Source: Yinghuangia elevatio (lineage in GTDB: Bacteria; Actinomycetota; Actinomycetes; Streptomycetales; Streptomycetaceae). From it: a stretch of 27,720 nt of DNA. Where the stretch lies: NCBI RefSeq assembly GCF_040649515.1, contig NZ_JBEZFP010000125.1:1-27720 (forward strand), read 5' to 3'. The translations under genes and the position numbers were made by a program. Below are positions 1-8,417 of this stretch, piece by piece (within the stretch, counting starts at the first letter, position 1; every line of letters begins with the position of its first letter). Under the pieces are notes generated by a model that was not told the origin of the DNA, did no database searches, and saw only the letters and a program-made list of their open reading frames with translations.

Positions 1-30
1 CGTGCGGCCCATCCACATCTGGGCCGCACG
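1..30. terminator. Strong hairpin at left edge, probable terminator
   Basis: An 11-bp perfect inverted repeat (CGTGCGGCCCA at 1-11 with TGGGCCGCACG at 20-30) encloses an 8-base loop. It lies 53 bases beyond the stop of the minus-strand gene that ends at 83, so it most likely terminates that gene, a gene left of the window, or both. There is no T-run, as is usual for terminators in high-GC actinomycetes. Confidence 0.6.
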
Positions 31-82
31 ACGATCCGAAGGAAAGCGTCCTAGCCCGTGACCGCAGGGCGAACGCCAAGCC

Positions 83-904
83 TCACAAAGCCGGTTCGTC
101 CGGCAGGCCGACGATGTCCAGCAGGCGGTGCATGACCTCCGACGGCAATCCCGGGTTCGCCGCCGCGTCTTCGGGATGGGTCTCCAGCAGCGGCCGCAAC
201 CACGGCCAGGGCAACCGCCGGTCGCGCCGCGCCCACCACCGCAACGTGGCGCTCGGGTCGGCGAGCAGCCGGCCTAGAGCCGCTCCGTCTATCGCCGGAT
301 CTTCGACGGCGGCCAGCCGGGCGAACGCGAGCCCGTGGTCGGCGAAGCGCGCGAGGCCGATGTACGTGACGAACCACGGGTGTTCGGCGAGACGGCGCCA
401 ACCGGGAGTGTCGGCGGTCGCGTACATCTCCTGGATCACGGCCGTCCCGCGCGCACTTGCGTTCCACCGCGACGGCGTCCACTCGACGAGCCTCCCCTCG
501 CGCCACTTGAGGGTCGTCTCGCCGCGCAGCCACTTCTCCGCGTCGGTCCGGATCTCCTCGTCACCCGCGAACCGGAACCGCACCTCCGGCGCCCCGGTCC
601 GGTCCAACGTCTCGGCCATGTCCTCCGGCGGAGCCGTCGTCAGGAGTACGCCGCACCGCTTCGGCCGGTCCGCGTTCTCGTCCACCAGGGCACGCAAGTC
701 GTCGACGCAAACGGCGCGTTCCGGGAACGCGCCGGCCGCCGAAGGGTCGTACCCGAGCAGTCGGCGGCGTACCGCCGCCGGCGCGGCGGGATTGAGCGCC
801 AAGCCCCGCAGCCAGTCCCGGCCTTGCGGGATCCGATCAACCGACGTGTCCGAAGCAGCAGTTGTCGAGCCGACAGGAAACAGGTTGTCCGGGAGAAAAC
901 GCAT
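83..904 (-). CDS. Uncharacterised protein with LRV-like repeats
   Basis: This is a predicted soluble protein of about 273 residues, of unknown function. I start it at the ATG at 904 (MRFLPDN...) because the extension to an ATG at 1045 is rich in W, F, C and I and looks non-coding. No convincing Shine-Dalgarno precedes either start. Near the N-terminus it has the segment LRGLALNPAAPAAVRRRLL, and at the C-terminus a related ANPGLPSEVMHRLL segment. These resemble the short 'NP..P..V...LL' units of leucine-rich-repeat-variant proteins common in Streptomyces. The part between is R/W/E/D-rich with no signal peptide or membrane segment. It lies downstream of the DUF5984 gene on the same strand, with a gap of about 190 bases. 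The LRV reading is pattern recognition only; gene reality is supported by codon usage. Confidence 0.6.
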   Translation of the reverse strand: MRFLPDNLFPVGSTTAASDTSVDRIPQGRDWLRGLALNPAAPAAVRRRLLGYDPSAAGAFPERAVCVDDLRALVDENADRPKRCGVLLTTAPPEDMAETLDRTGAPEVRFRFAGDEEIRTDAEKWLRGETTLKWREGRLVEWTPSRWNASARGTAVIQEMYATADTPGWRRLAEHPWFVTYIGLARFADHGLAFARLAAVEDPAIDGAALGRLLADPSATLRWWARRDRRLPWPWLRPLLETHPEDAAANPGLPSEVMHRLLDIVGLPDEPAL

Positions 905-1093
905 GTGCTCAATGGTGCGGAGCCGGGCCCCGCAAATCCGATGGATCTTGGCGTAGATCAGAAAGCCCCGGCCGGGCCAGAATAGACATGGTTCACCCGA
1001 GGAGCCCTGGCCTGGCCACACGGCATCCCGCTCCTGGGCAAGCATCCGTGACCGCGGCCATGATCACAACAACCCGCGCTGCCGTCGAGGGGC
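905..1093. other. Gap between two minus-strand genes
   Basis: This 189-base stretch separates the DUF5984 gene from the LRV-like gene. The left gene's frame stays open through most of it (to an ATG at 1045), but the translation looks atypical. I see no clear promoter, strong hairpin or repeat, and no small ORF with a good ribosome site. Confidence 0.3.
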
Positions 1094-1867
1094 TCAGACG
1101 AACCTCTCGCCGCCCATGACCGCCATCAGGACCTGCGCGCCCGTGCGGACGTCGTCCCACCTTGTGCCGCTGGGTCGTTCGTACGCGCGCCGGAGCCAGG
1201 CCGCCCGGTCTCGCTGCTCGGCGCGGAGCCGGATCAGGTCGAGGCTCACCCCCGGCGGCGGCCCGCAGGACTCCAGTTCCGTGACCCGCCGGTCCATCTC
1301 CGAGAGCAGCGCGCGGTCGAACTCGGTCACCGCGGCAATGAACGCGTCGCTGCTCACCGTCACGCGCCCCGTTGCAGACGCATCGAACTCGACGTCGGAG
1401 TCGGGCGGGTGCTGCCAGGAGAGCGTGACGGTGTCGTCGCCGTCTCGGTCGGCAGTACGCCAGAACCTCAGCTCCGGCGGGTCGGCGAGGTGGCCCATGT
1501 CGAGCGTGTGAGCGTCGTGCCACGAGACCGCCGCCTCCACGGCGTCCCGGGCATCCGCGGGTACGTCCGCAGTCGGCCACCGCCCGGGAGCCTCGGCGGC
1601 GACAAAGCCCCGCAGGTCCGACGGGACGGGTTCCAGGGCGGCGGGCAGCACGTCGAGTACGTCCTCCCATAGTCGCACCACGTGGTAGTCGACGTGGACA
1701 TCGAACGGGTCCGACCCCATGGGCCTTGCGTACCGCAGCAGTTCGTGGCCGCCCGCATCGACGCAGTACCAGCCGTCGGTCAGGATGAACCACGAGAGCC
1801 TGGGCGACTCGTCCCCCCATGGCCGAACCTCGTCCACCGGCCGCAGCCCGAACCGAAACCTGATCAC
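1094..1867 (-). CDS. DUF5984 family protein
   Basis: A predicted cytosolic protein of 257 residues. The opening (IRFRFGLRPVDEVRPWG..., then LSWFILTDGWYCVDAGG) matches what I know of the DUF5984 family, an uncharacterised group frequent in Streptomyces whose members typically open with a 'FRF.L.P...V.PWG' and 'L.WF.LTDG.YW' pattern. I chose the GTG at 1867 because GGGAG lies 9 bases upstream and the family motif starts immediately after it; an ATG 23 codons further upstream would add a Gly/Asp/Arg-rich stretch without family character. The C-terminal half is charged and helical. No catalytic motif is recognisable and the function is unknown. It is transcribed divergently from the DUF2252 gene, with 167 bases between the two starts. 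Confidence 0.75.
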   Translation of the reverse strand: MIRFRFGLRPVDEVRPWGDESPRLSWFILTDGWYCVDAGGHELLRYARPMGSDPFDVHVDYHVVRLWEDVLDVLPAALEPVPSDLRGFVAAEAPGRWPTADVPADARDAVEAAVSWHDAHTLDMGHLADPPELRFWRTADRDGDDTVTLSWQHPPDSDVEFDASATGRVTVSSDAFIAAVTEFDRALLSEMDRRVTELESCGPPPGVSLDLIRLRAEQRDRAAWLRRAYERPSGTRWDDVRTGAQVLMAVMGGERFV

Positions 1868-2034
1868 CGCGTCAGTCTCCCAGCGCCCGCCGCCATCGTC
1901 CCCGCACCGCCCCGTGCCCGTTGCGGGATCGCGCACGGCGGACGGCGTGACCGTCTCGCCGGGCGAGGGCGGCCTCGTGGGAGGAGAGTGGAGAGTAGAT
2001 CGCGATTCGCGGACACGGAACAGGAGACGCCGCG

Positions 2035-3477
2035 ATGGATGCCGCTCCGGTCACGCCTGGTCACGCTGCGCGGCCAACAATGTCCCCCCGGCTGACAATG
2101 TCCCCCCGGGAACGGGCCGAATACGGCCGGGCGGCGCGGGCCCGCGTGCCACGCTCCGCGCACGGCGACTTCGAGCCGCCCGCGAAGCGGCTCGACCCGA
2201 TCGAGATCGTCGAGAGGCAGTCCGCCGCCCGGGTGGCGGAGCTGGTGCCGATCCGCTACGGCCGGATGTCGGAGTCGCCGTTCCGCTTCTACCGCGGAGC
2301 CGCCGCCGTCATGGCCGAGGATCTGGCGGCCACCCCCGTGACCGGCTTGTACGCCCAGCTCTGCGGCGACGCGCACATGTTGAACTTCCGCCTGCTCGCC
2401 TCACCGGAACGCCATCTGCTGTTCGACATCAACGACTTCGACGAAACTCTGCCGGGCCCCTGGGAGTGGGACGTCAAGCGCCTTGCCGCCAGCATGGTGA
2501 CGGCGGCCCGCGAGAACGGCTTCACCGAGGCGGAGCGCGCGGAGATCGTCGGGGCCACGGTGCGGTCCTACCGGGAGCGGATGCGCGCCTTCGCCGGAAT
2601 GGGCAACCTCGACGTCTGGTACGCCAAGGCCGACGCCGACCAGCTCCGCACTGTGATGGCGGACCGGCTGCCCGGGCGCGGCCGCGAGCAACTCGCCCGC
2701 ACGCTGTCGAAGGCGCGGACCCGCACCAACCTCCAGGCGTTCGAGAAGCTGACCGAGGTGGTCGGCGGCGAGCGGCGGATCGCCGCGTCCCCGCCCATGA
2801 TCACCCGGGTCGACGACCTGTTGCCGGAGCTGGAGCGCGACCAGTTGGAGGAGACGATCCGCGACCTGATCGACCGGTACGCCGAGAGCCTCCAGACGGA
2901 TCGGCAGCATCTGCTCAAGCAGTTCACCATGGCGGACATGGCCCGGAAGGTGGTGGGTGTCGGCAGCGTCGGTACCCGCTGCTGGATCGTCCTCATGCTC
3001 GGCCGGGACGGCGAGGACCCGCTGTTCCTCCAGGCCAAGGAGGCGGGCGAGTCGGTGCTCGCCGCGCACGTCGGCGCCGGCACGTACGAGACCGAGGGGC
3101 AGCGCGTCGTCGCCGGGCAGCGGCTGATGCAGGCGGCGAGCGACATCTTCCTCGGCTGGGAGCGGGTCCAGGCCCCCGACGGCGTCGAACGTGACTTCTA
3201 CGTACGCCAGTTGCGCGACTGGAAGGGCATCGTCGACCCGTCGGCGATGGTGCCGCGGGGCATGGCCCTGTTCGGTGAGCTGTGCGGCGCCACCCTGGCG
3301 CGCGCCCACGCCCGGTCGGGCGACCGCATCGCCATCGCCGCCTACCTGGGCAAGAGCGACGTCTTCGACCGGGCGCTGACCAGGTTCGCGGAGAGCTACG
3401 CGGACCAGAACGAGCGCGACCACGAGGCGCTGCTCGACGCGGTGCGCCGCGGGCGCGTGACGGCGGCGTCCGGCTGA
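2035..3477 (+). CDS. DUF2252 family protein
   Basis: A protein of 480 residues matching the DUF2252 family in length and motifs: FYRGAAAVMAEDL, then CGDAHMLNF, then LLFDINDFDETLPGPWEWDVKRL, and a late FLQAKEAGESVL. The family is uncharacterised. Its GDAH..NF and DFDE motifs recall the catalytic and metal loops of aminoglycoside-kinase-like folds, so a phosphotransferase-like activity is possible but is inference. The ATG at 2035 has AGGAG 8 bases upstream. The N-terminus contains an in-frame 18-bp-period duplication that reads TMSPRLTMSPR and supplies alternative ATG codons at 2080 and 2098. The predicted protein is soluble with no signal peptide. It is convergent with the amidohydrolase gene and divergent from DUF5984; nothing suggests a multi-gene operon. 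Confidence 0.88.
   Translation: MDAAPVTPGHAARPTMSPRLTMSPRERAEYGRAARARVPRSAHGDFEPPAKRLDPIEIVERQSAARVAELVPIRYGRMSESPFRFYRGAAAVMAEDLAATPVTGLYAQLCGDAHMLNFRLLASPERHLLFDINDFDETLPGPWEWDVKRLAASMVTAARENGFTEAERAEIVGATVRSYRERMRAFAGMGNLDVWYAKADADQLRTVMADRLPGRGREQLARTLSKARTRTNLQAFEKLTEVVGGERRIAASPPMITRVDDLLPELERDQLEETIRDLIDRYAESLQTDRQHLLKQFTMADMARKVVGVGSVGTRCWIVLMLGRDGEDPLFLQAKEAGESVLAAHVGAGTYETEGQRVVAGQRLMQAASDIFLGWERVQAPDGVERDFYVRQLRDWKGIVDPSAMVPRGMALFGELCGATLARAHARSGDRIAIAAYLGKSDVFDRALTRFAESYADQNERDHEALLDAVRRGRVTAASG
2077..2109 (+). repeat. 15-base direct repeat, 18-bp period
   Basis: ACAATGTCCCCCCGG occurs at 2077-2091 and again at 2095-2109. The copies are in frame inside the DUF2252 gene and duplicate the residues TMSPR. 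Each copy carries an ATG, so the annotated start of this gene is ambiguous by up to 21 codons. Confidence 0.8.
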
Positions 3478-3637
3478 GCACGGCCGCGGCCTCAGCGCGG
3501 CCACCGCTGACGCCTCCACCGACCGGCAGCGCCGCCCAGGAGCGCCGAGCGCCCCACCGGCAGCGCCGAATCCCCCGTCGACCAGGAGAGCCCCAAGCCC
3601 CAGCTGCCGGCGCACGCCGAAACTGCCGCGACGGCTC

Positions 3638-3672
3638 GGTGCCGCCGCCCCCGACCCGGGAACGGCGGCACC
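3638..3672. terminator. Hairpin between convergent genes
   Basis: GGTGCCGCCG (3638-3647) is perfectly complementary to CGGCGGCACC (3663-3672) across a 15-base loop. It lies 14 bases beyond the stop of the minus-strand amidohydrolase gene and 160 bases beyond the DUF2252 stop, so it is a probable terminator, perhaps bidirectional. The rest of the 208-base convergent gap (3478-3685) shows nothing else distinctive. Confidence 0.6.
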
Positions 3673-3685
3673 GCAGCGATACGGC

Positions 3686-5479
3686 TCAGCGTGCCCCGCG
3701 GATGAGGCGGCCGGGCCGGGCGCCGGTGTCCTCGCCGTTCCGGCGGGTGACCTGGCCGGCCACGATCGTGGCCGTGTAGCCGGAGGCGTCCTGGAGCATG
3801 CGGCCCCCGCCGGCCGGGAGGTCGTGGACCATGCGCGGCCGGTGGAGGGTGAGGTTGTCCAGGTCGATGACGTTGAGGTCGGCGCGCTTGCCCGGCTCGA
3901 TGACGCCGCGGTCGCCGAGGCCGTAGAGCGCGGCCGTGTCGGCGGTCTGCTTCTTGACGACGAATTCGAGCGGCAGCTGCTCGCCGCGGGCGCGGTCGCG
4001 GGCCCAGTGGGTGAGCAGGTACGTCGGCTGCGACGCGTCGCAGATCATCGCGCAGTGCGCGCCGCCGTCCGCGAGGCCGAAGACGCTCGCCGGGTGGGTG
4101 AGCATCTCGCGGATCGCCTCGTGGTCGCCGCCCGCGTAGTTGAAGAGCGGGACGGTGAGCATGGCCTGCGCGTCGTCCTCGAGCATCAGGTCGTACATGA
4201 CCGCGAGGACGTCCTCGCCGCGCGCCTCGGCGATCGCGGTGACGGTGCGGTCGGGGGTCGGCTCGTAGTCGGGGACCGCGGCCATCGGGTACATCATGCC
4301 GACGAGGCGCTGGAGGGCCAGGTTGACCTGGTCGCCGGGGATCGTCGGGTCGGACGGCAGGTCGTCCTCGGCCAGGATCGCGGCCCGCGTCGCCGGGTCG
4401 GCGAGTGCGGCGGCGAACTCGGCGTCGGTCAGCTCGCCCGCGGCGCGCCGCGCGGCGACGGCCTGGAAGGTCGGGCGCTTGCTGAACGCGTTGCGGGTGG
4501 TGAACCCGGTGAGCATGCCGAACGGGCGGCCCGCGACCTGCGGGTAGAGCGGGATGCCGGCGTCGAGCGCCTTCATCGACTCGCTCATCAGGTCGCGCCA
4601 CAGCTCGGGTGCGGCCATCACCTGGAGGAGCGCGAAGGAGACCGGCATGCCGATCTCCTCGGCCAGCCGCTTCATCCATGCGACCTCGGCGTGCGGGGCG
4701 ACGATGTCCTCGCCCGAGGAGCCGGTCGGGGCGAGTTCGAAGACGGCCCGGCCGCCCTCGGCCATCGCGCGGCCCAGGCCGAACAGTTCCTCTTCGGAGG
4801 CGAAGGTGCCGGGCACCGGTTCGCCGCCCATCGCGCGGTGCGCGACGGTACGCGAGGTCGAGAAGCCCAGCGCGCCGGCCTGGACCGCCTCCTTGACGAT
4901 CGCGGCCATCGCGGCGATGTCCTCGGCGGTCGCGGGCTCGTTGCGCGCGCCGCGGTCGCCCATCGCGTACGCCCGCACCGCGCCGTGTGCCACCTGCACG
5001 CCGATGTCGGCGGCAAAGCGGCGCCGCTCGAGCACGTCGAGGTACTCGGGGAAGGTCTCCCATCCCCAGGTCATGCCCTCGATGAGTGCGGTGCCGGGGA
5101 TGTCCTCGACGCCTTCCATGAGGCCGATCAGCCAGTCCTCGCTGCCGGGCCGCACCGGGGCGAAGCCGACGCCGCAGTTGCCGGAGACGACGGTGGTGAC
5201 GCCGTGCGACGTGCTCGGGTCGAGCACCTCGTCCCAGGTGGCCTGGCCGTCGAAGTGGGTGTGGATGTCGACGAAGCCGGGGGTGACGATCTGCCCGTCC
5301 GCGTCGATCACCTCGGCGGCGTCGCCGTCGAGGGCGGGCTCGCCGTTGTCGCGGCGGTGCACGGCCACGATCAGGCCGTCCTTGACGCCGATGTCGCCGC
5401 GGAACCGGTCGGCACCGGTGCCGTCGACGACGGTGGCGCCGACGATCTTGAGGTCGTAGGTGTCGTGCCTGTCAGCCAT
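3686..5479 (-). CDS. Amidohydrolase, N-acyl-D-amino-acid deacylase type
   Basis: This 597-residue protein belongs to the amidohydrolase superfamily (amidohydrolase 3/D-aminoacylase group), zinc-dependent hydrolases that remove acyl groups from N-acyl-D-amino acids and related amides. Visible landmarks, numbered from the chosen start: the metal-binding HTH at 73-75 in DIHTHFDGQ, the NCG motif with Cys102 (the metal-ligand cysteine of D-aminoacylases), and ADGGAH with the probable catalytic Asp471. No signal peptide is present, so it is cytosolic. The ATG at 5479 follows a GGAAGGGG ribosome site; an upstream ATG at 5620 would run through the divergent promoter region. It is divergent from an IclR regulator, which probably controls it. 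The exact substrate cannot be read from sequence; many 'D-aminoacylase' homologues are of unknown specificity. Confidence 0.88.
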   Translation of the reverse strand: MADRHDTYDLKIVGATVVDGTGADRFRGDIGVKDGLIVAVHRRDNGEPALDGDAAEVIDADGQIVTPGFVDIHTHFDGQATWDEVLDPSTSHGVTTVVSGNCGVGFAPVRPGSEDWLIGLMEGVEDIPGTALIEGMTWGWETFPEYLDVLERRRFAADIGVQVAHGAVRAYAMGDRGARNEPATAEDIAAMAAIVKEAVQAGALGFSTSRTVAHRAMGGEPVPGTFASEEELFGLGRAMAEGGRAVFELAPTGSSGEDIVAPHAEVAWMKRLAEEIGMPVSFALLQVMAAPELWRDLMSESMKALDAGIPLYPQVAGRPFGMLTGFTTRNAFSKRPTFQAVAARRAAGELTDAEFAAALADPATRAAILAEDDLPSDPTIPGDQVNLALQRLVGMMYPMAAVPDYEPTPDRTVTAIAEARGEDVLAVMYDLMLEDDAQAMLTVPLFNYAGGDHEAIREMLTHPASVFGLADGGAHCAMICDASQPTYLLTHWARDRARGEQLPLEFVVKKQTADTAALYGLGDRGVIEPGKRADLNVIDLDNLTLHRPRMVHDLPAGGGRMLQDASGYTATIVAGQVTRRNGEDTGARPGRLIRGAR

Positions 5480-5550
5480 GCGGAAGCCCCTTCCCGCGCC
5501 CGGGATCTGAGCACGTGTCAGAACCGTGCTCGCTGCGGGGACCGTACGTC

Positions 5551-5586
5551 TGCGCACATTGCGAGTCAATATTCGCACTATGCAAA
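5551..5586. promoter_or_regulatory. Candidate IclR operator in divergent promoter region
   Basis: The 134-base gap between the amidohydrolase and IclR starts becomes AT-richer here. It contains an imperfect palindrome with perfect arms TGCGA (5560-5564) and TCGCA (5573-5577) around an 8-base centre, and a smaller ATTG/CAAT inverted pair overlaps it. IclR-family proteins usually bind short palindromes in such divergent regions, so this is the best candidate operator for both genes. Binding is inferred, not shown. Confidence 0.4.
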
Positions 5587-5613
5587 AAGATCGTCGCGAG
5601 GTACCGTCGCCCC

Positions 5614-6576
5614 GTGGCACGCCCCTCCCCGCAGACCGAACGCCTCGTCTCCCTGGTCGACGCCATCGCCGCCCGGCCCGACGAGGGCCTGACCCTGTCC
5701 GAGATCGCCCGGCACCTCGCGGTGACCCCCGCGACCTGCCATCCGATGCTGGTCAGCCTGGCCGAACTGGGGTGGCTGGTACGGCATCCGGTGCGCCGCA
5801 CGTACCGGCTCGGCCCCGCGCTGATCGCCGTCGGCCGGGCCGCCGCCCGCGGCCTCGGCGTCGTCGACCTGGCCCGCCCCGGCATGCAGCGCCTACGCGA
5901 CGAACTCGGCCTGACCTGCATCGCGCTGACCCCGGGCGAGTTCCACGTGACCGTCGCCGAAGTGGTGCGCGGCCCCTCGGAGCACGGCCCGCACGTGCGC
6001 GTCGGCGACCAGATCCCCATCGCCCCGCCGCTCGGCGTCGGGTACGTCAGCTGGGCCGACGAGCAGACGCTGCGCCGCTGGCTGGACGGCGTCACCACCG
6101 ACCCGGACAAGCGCGCCCGGCACGAGCAGGCCGTCAAGGCCGCGCGCGAGCGCGGGTACGCGGTCGAGCTGGTCACCCGCATCGAGACCGAACTCGGCCA
6201 GGCCCTCGCCCGCCTCGACGAACACCTCGGCCAACAGCTCGGCCAACACTTCGGCGAACACCTCGGCGGCCGTCTCGCGGCCACCGCCGGCGCGACCGAG
6301 GCGCGTGACCCCTCCGCGGCCCGCCTGCGCACCCTGCTGGAGGAGATCGCCGCCGAACTCGCCGACCCCGACCAGGACCCGATCCACGAGATCGACCCCG
6401 ACCGCGAGTACCGGGTCGGCCGCATCGGCGCGGGCGTTCTGGACCCGTCCGGCGAAGTGGCGCTGGTGATCGCGCTGCACGGCTTCGGGGCCCGTACGGA
6501 CGGCCGCGGCGTCGCCGTCATCGGCGGCAGGCTCGCCGCGGTGGCCGCCGACGTGGCCGCCCAACTTGCCGACTGA
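5614..6576 (+). CDS. IclR family transcriptional regulator
   Basis: A predicted DNA-binding repressor/activator of 320 residues. The N-terminal winged HTH reads TERLVSLVDAIAARPDEGLTL, then SEIARHLAVTPATCHPMLVSL, then GWLVRHPVRRTYRLGPALI, typical of IclR. The remainder is the effector-binding domain. I prefer the GTG at 5614 (VARPSPQTERL...), with GAGG 12 bases upstream, over an ATG at 5515 that would place 33 unlikely residues in the promoter region. An unusual insertion of four-residue repeats (HLGQ, QLGQ, HFGE, HLGG; 6223-6270) breaks the effector domain, followed by an Ala-rich stretch, so ligand binding may differ from standard members. Its position suggests control of the divergent amidohydrolase gene and of itself. 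Confidence 0.85.
   Translation: MARPSPQTERLVSLVDAIAARPDEGLTLSEIARHLAVTPATCHPMLVSLAELGWLVRHPVRRTYRLGPALIAVGRAAARGLGVVDLARPGMQRLRDELGLTCIALTPGEFHVTVAEVVRGPSEHGPHVRVGDQIPIAPPLGVGYVSWADEQTLRRWLDGVTTDPDKRARHEQAVKAARERGYAVELVTRIETELGQALARLDEHLGQQLGQHFGEHLGGRLAATAGATEARDPSAARLRTLLEEIAAELADPDQDPIHEIDPDREYRVGRIGAGVLDPSGEVALVIALHGFGARTDGRGVAVIGGRLAAVAADVAAQLAD
6223..6270 (+). repeat. 12-bp in-frame tandem repeat within IclR gene
   Basis: Four consecutive 12-base units follow the pattern CA(C/G)-(C/T)TC-GGC-(C/G)AA, the last ending GGC, and encode HLGQ-QLGQ-HFGE-HLGG. The repeat lies inside the effector-binding domain and probably arose by slippage. In-frame preservation suggests it is tolerated as a linker or helix extension. 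Confidence 0.75.
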
Positions 6577-6645
6577 CCTCATGTGACGTGGTTCACATCG
6601 GACTTGCTGACAACCGGACGCCCGGCCCGGACCGTACTACTCGAC

Positions 6646-7218
6646 GTGCGGCACTGGAGACGAACACGGCAGGCCGAGCTCGACGCGGACTTCCGCGACT
6701 GGGCGCTGGCCCGGCAGGCGCACCTGCGCAGGTCGGCCTACCTGCTGTGCCGTGACTGGCATCTGGCCGAGGACCTGACCCAGACCACCCTGGCCAAGAT
6801 GTACGCCGCCTGGCACCGCGTCCACGACGGCGACACGCGCGACGCGTACGCCCGGCGTGTCCTGTACCGCACGTTCGTCGACGAGACCCGCCGCGGCTAC
6901 CGCCGCGAGTATCCCGGCGACGAACTCCCCGAGACGGCCGCACCAGGCGTCGACAGCGCACTGCGCATGACGCTCCTGGACGCGGTGGCCCTGCTGCCGC
7001 CGCGCAGCCGTGCGGTCATCGTGCTGCGCTTCTGGGAGGACCTGAGCGTCGAGGAGACCGCGGCGGCGCTCGGCTGCACGACCGGCACCGTCAAGAGCCA
7101 GACGTCGCGCGGACTGGCCTCGTTGCGGCGCCGCCTGACACTGGACGACGACGCCGGGTTCTCCGCCCTCCTGGGTGTGGGCAGCGCGGCGGGCACGCGA
7201 ACGGAGGGAGGCCGGTGA
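6646..7218 (+). CDS. SigE-family ECF RNA polymerase sigma factor
   Basis: This is an extracytoplasmic-function sigma factor of the actinobacterial SigE-type subfamily, about 190 residues from the GTG at 6646; an in-frame GTG at 6583 would add 21 residues. Neither start has a clear ribosome site, so the start is uncertain. Region 2 is seen in HLRRSAYLLCRDWHLAED followed by LTQTTLAKMYAAW. Region 4, with its HTH, is seen in LLPPRSRAVIVLRFWEDLS followed by VEETAAALGCTTGTVKSQ and the RGLASLRRRL helix. It would direct RNA polymerase to a dedicated promoter set, commonly for envelope stress. Its stop overlaps the start of the next gene (GTGA at 7215-7218), so the two are translationally coupled. This is the usual layout for a sigma factor and its membrane partner. 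Confidence 0.88.
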   Translation: MRHWRRTRQAELDADFRDWALARQAHLRRSAYLLCRDWHLAEDLTQTTLAKMYAAWHRVHDGDTRDAYARRVLYRTFVDETRRGYRREYPGDELPETAAPGVDSALRMTLLDAVALLPPRSRAVIVLRFWEDLSVEETAAALGCTTGTVKSQTSRGLASLRRRLTLDDDAGFSALLGVGSAAGTRTEGGR

Positions 7219-8276
7219 ACCGCCCGACGCACCACGGGCCGGAACGACCCGAACACCCGTACGCCGATGCGGAACTCCGGCCCGTGCTGGCCCGAGCCAT
7301 GGCGGACATCCGGTTCTCCGAGCCCGGCATGCCCGACCTGCTCGGACCGGCGATGGCGGAGGGAACCCGCCTGCGGCGCAAGCGGCGTACGAACCTGCTC
7401 GTCGCGTTGTCGGCGTCCGCCGCGCTGGTCCTCGGCGGGGTGGTCGGCGGCGTCGCCTACCTCGGCGGCGACACCGCCGCGGGCCCGGCGGGCGTGCCGA
7501 GCGGACCGGAGGAGTCCGCGTCCGGCCGGCAGCTGACGCCGGTCGAAGCGCTCGCCACGGCACTGGAGCCGTACCTGCGTCCGCGCGGCGTGGTGATCGA
7601 CGCCAAGCCGTGGAACGTACGCCGCGATCCGCCGAGCGGCGCCACGTTCCTGGTCAGCATCACCCTGCGCGACCGCGCGGGACGGGCCGGCGCGATCGTC
7701 CTCTCCGGCGGTCCGATGAGCGGCGTCATGCCGACGAAGGGCAATGACGCGACCTGCTCCTCGGTGCTGCGCGGCGACACGGAGGCCGGGTTCGAGATCG
7801 AGGACAACCCCACGTGCACGAAGTGGGCCGCCCGCGCCGACGGTTCGCAGACCTGGTCCGTCTACGTCCAGCGCGACGAGGCGGCGGGCAAGTCCGGTCG
7901 GAGCGGCGCGGTGCGGCTCGGACCCGGCGACGAGGTCTTCCGTGCCTGGATGTGGGAACCGCCGTCCGGGGCCGCCGAGTCCGGGACCCTCGTGCTGAAG
8001 GACACCGTGCTCGCCGAGATCGTGGCGGATCCCGCCGTCGCGCAGGCCCTGGAGCAGGTCCCCATGCCGACGTCGGGGAGCGCGGTCACCCCGCCGTCGC
8101 CGTGGTCCGTCGACGACGTGGCCACGTCCGCCCCGCCGCGGGGCGCGACGTCGGACTCGTCCCCGGGCCCCACCTCAAGTTCGACCTCGGGTTCGACGAC
8201 CGGTTCGGCCTCGCGCTCGACTTCGGGTGCGACCTCTGGTTCGACCTCGGGTTCGACTCCCGATTTGACCGACTGA
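7215..8276 (+). CDS. Single-pass membrane protein, possible sigma partner
   Basis: A 353-residue protein without a recognised family. An N-terminal cytosolic part of about 55 residues ends in a basic RLRRKRR stretch, followed by one membrane span at about 60-83 and an extracytoplasmic domain of about 230 residues with two cysteines. The tail from about residue 316 is almost pure Ser/Thr/Gly, likely a wall-spanning linker. The start is the GTG of a GTGA overlap with the sigma gene, with GGAGGGAGG just upstream. The topology and coupling fit an anti-sigma factor or regulator, but I see no zinc-binding HxxxCxxC anti-sigma motif, so that role is only inferred. It heads the remaining genes of the operon, separated from the next by about 140 bases. 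Confidence 0.72.
   Translation: MNRPTHHGPERPEHPYADAELRPVLARAMADIRFSEPGMPDLLGPAMAEGTRLRRKRRTNLLVALSASAALVLGGVVGGVAYLGGDTAAGPAGVPSGPEESASGRQLTPVEALATALEPYLRPRGVVIDAKPWNVRRDPPSGATFLVSITLRDRAGRAGAIVLSGGPMSGVMPTKGNDATCSSVLRGDTEAGFEIEDNPTCTKWAARADGSQTWSVYVQRDEAAGKSGRSGAVRLGPGDEVFRAWMWEPPSGAAESGTLVLKDTVLAEIVADPAVAQALEQVPMPTSGSAVTPPSPWSVDDVATSAPPRGATSDSSPGPTSSSTSGSTTGSASRSTSGATSGSTSGSTPDLTD
8160..8272 (+). repeat. Degenerate Ser/Thr-Gly coding repeat
   Basis: The 3' end of the sigma-partner gene is a low-complexity run built on TCGGGTTCGACC-like units encoding (S/T)-S-G repeats. It is probably a slippage-expanded flexible linker. The antisense frame reads EVEPEVAPEVE-like repeats, which is a by-product of the same periodicity. 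Confidence 0.7.
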
Positions 8277-8417
8277 CCGACCCGGCCGGGCCCCGCGGAT
8301 CCCCCCGATCTCACGTGACCCCGCCTGACCTGATCTGACCCGCACGCACGGCCCCGCCCGATTGCCGACCGCGGCACCGGGCGCGGTACCCCCATGCCAT
8401 CGACAGCAAGGTTGATG

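Noticed and set aside
2401..3615. Minus-strand open frame opposite DUF2252
   Set aside because: Composition is a mirror of the DUF2252 codons and no motif or start signal supports it.
3824..5692. Long plus-strand open frame antisense to the amidohydrolase
   Set aside because: It mirrors the GC-rich codon pattern of the amidohydrolase gene, is rich in G/D/V/H/R without domain text, and has no ribosome site; the minus-strand frame has clear zinc-hydrolase motifs.
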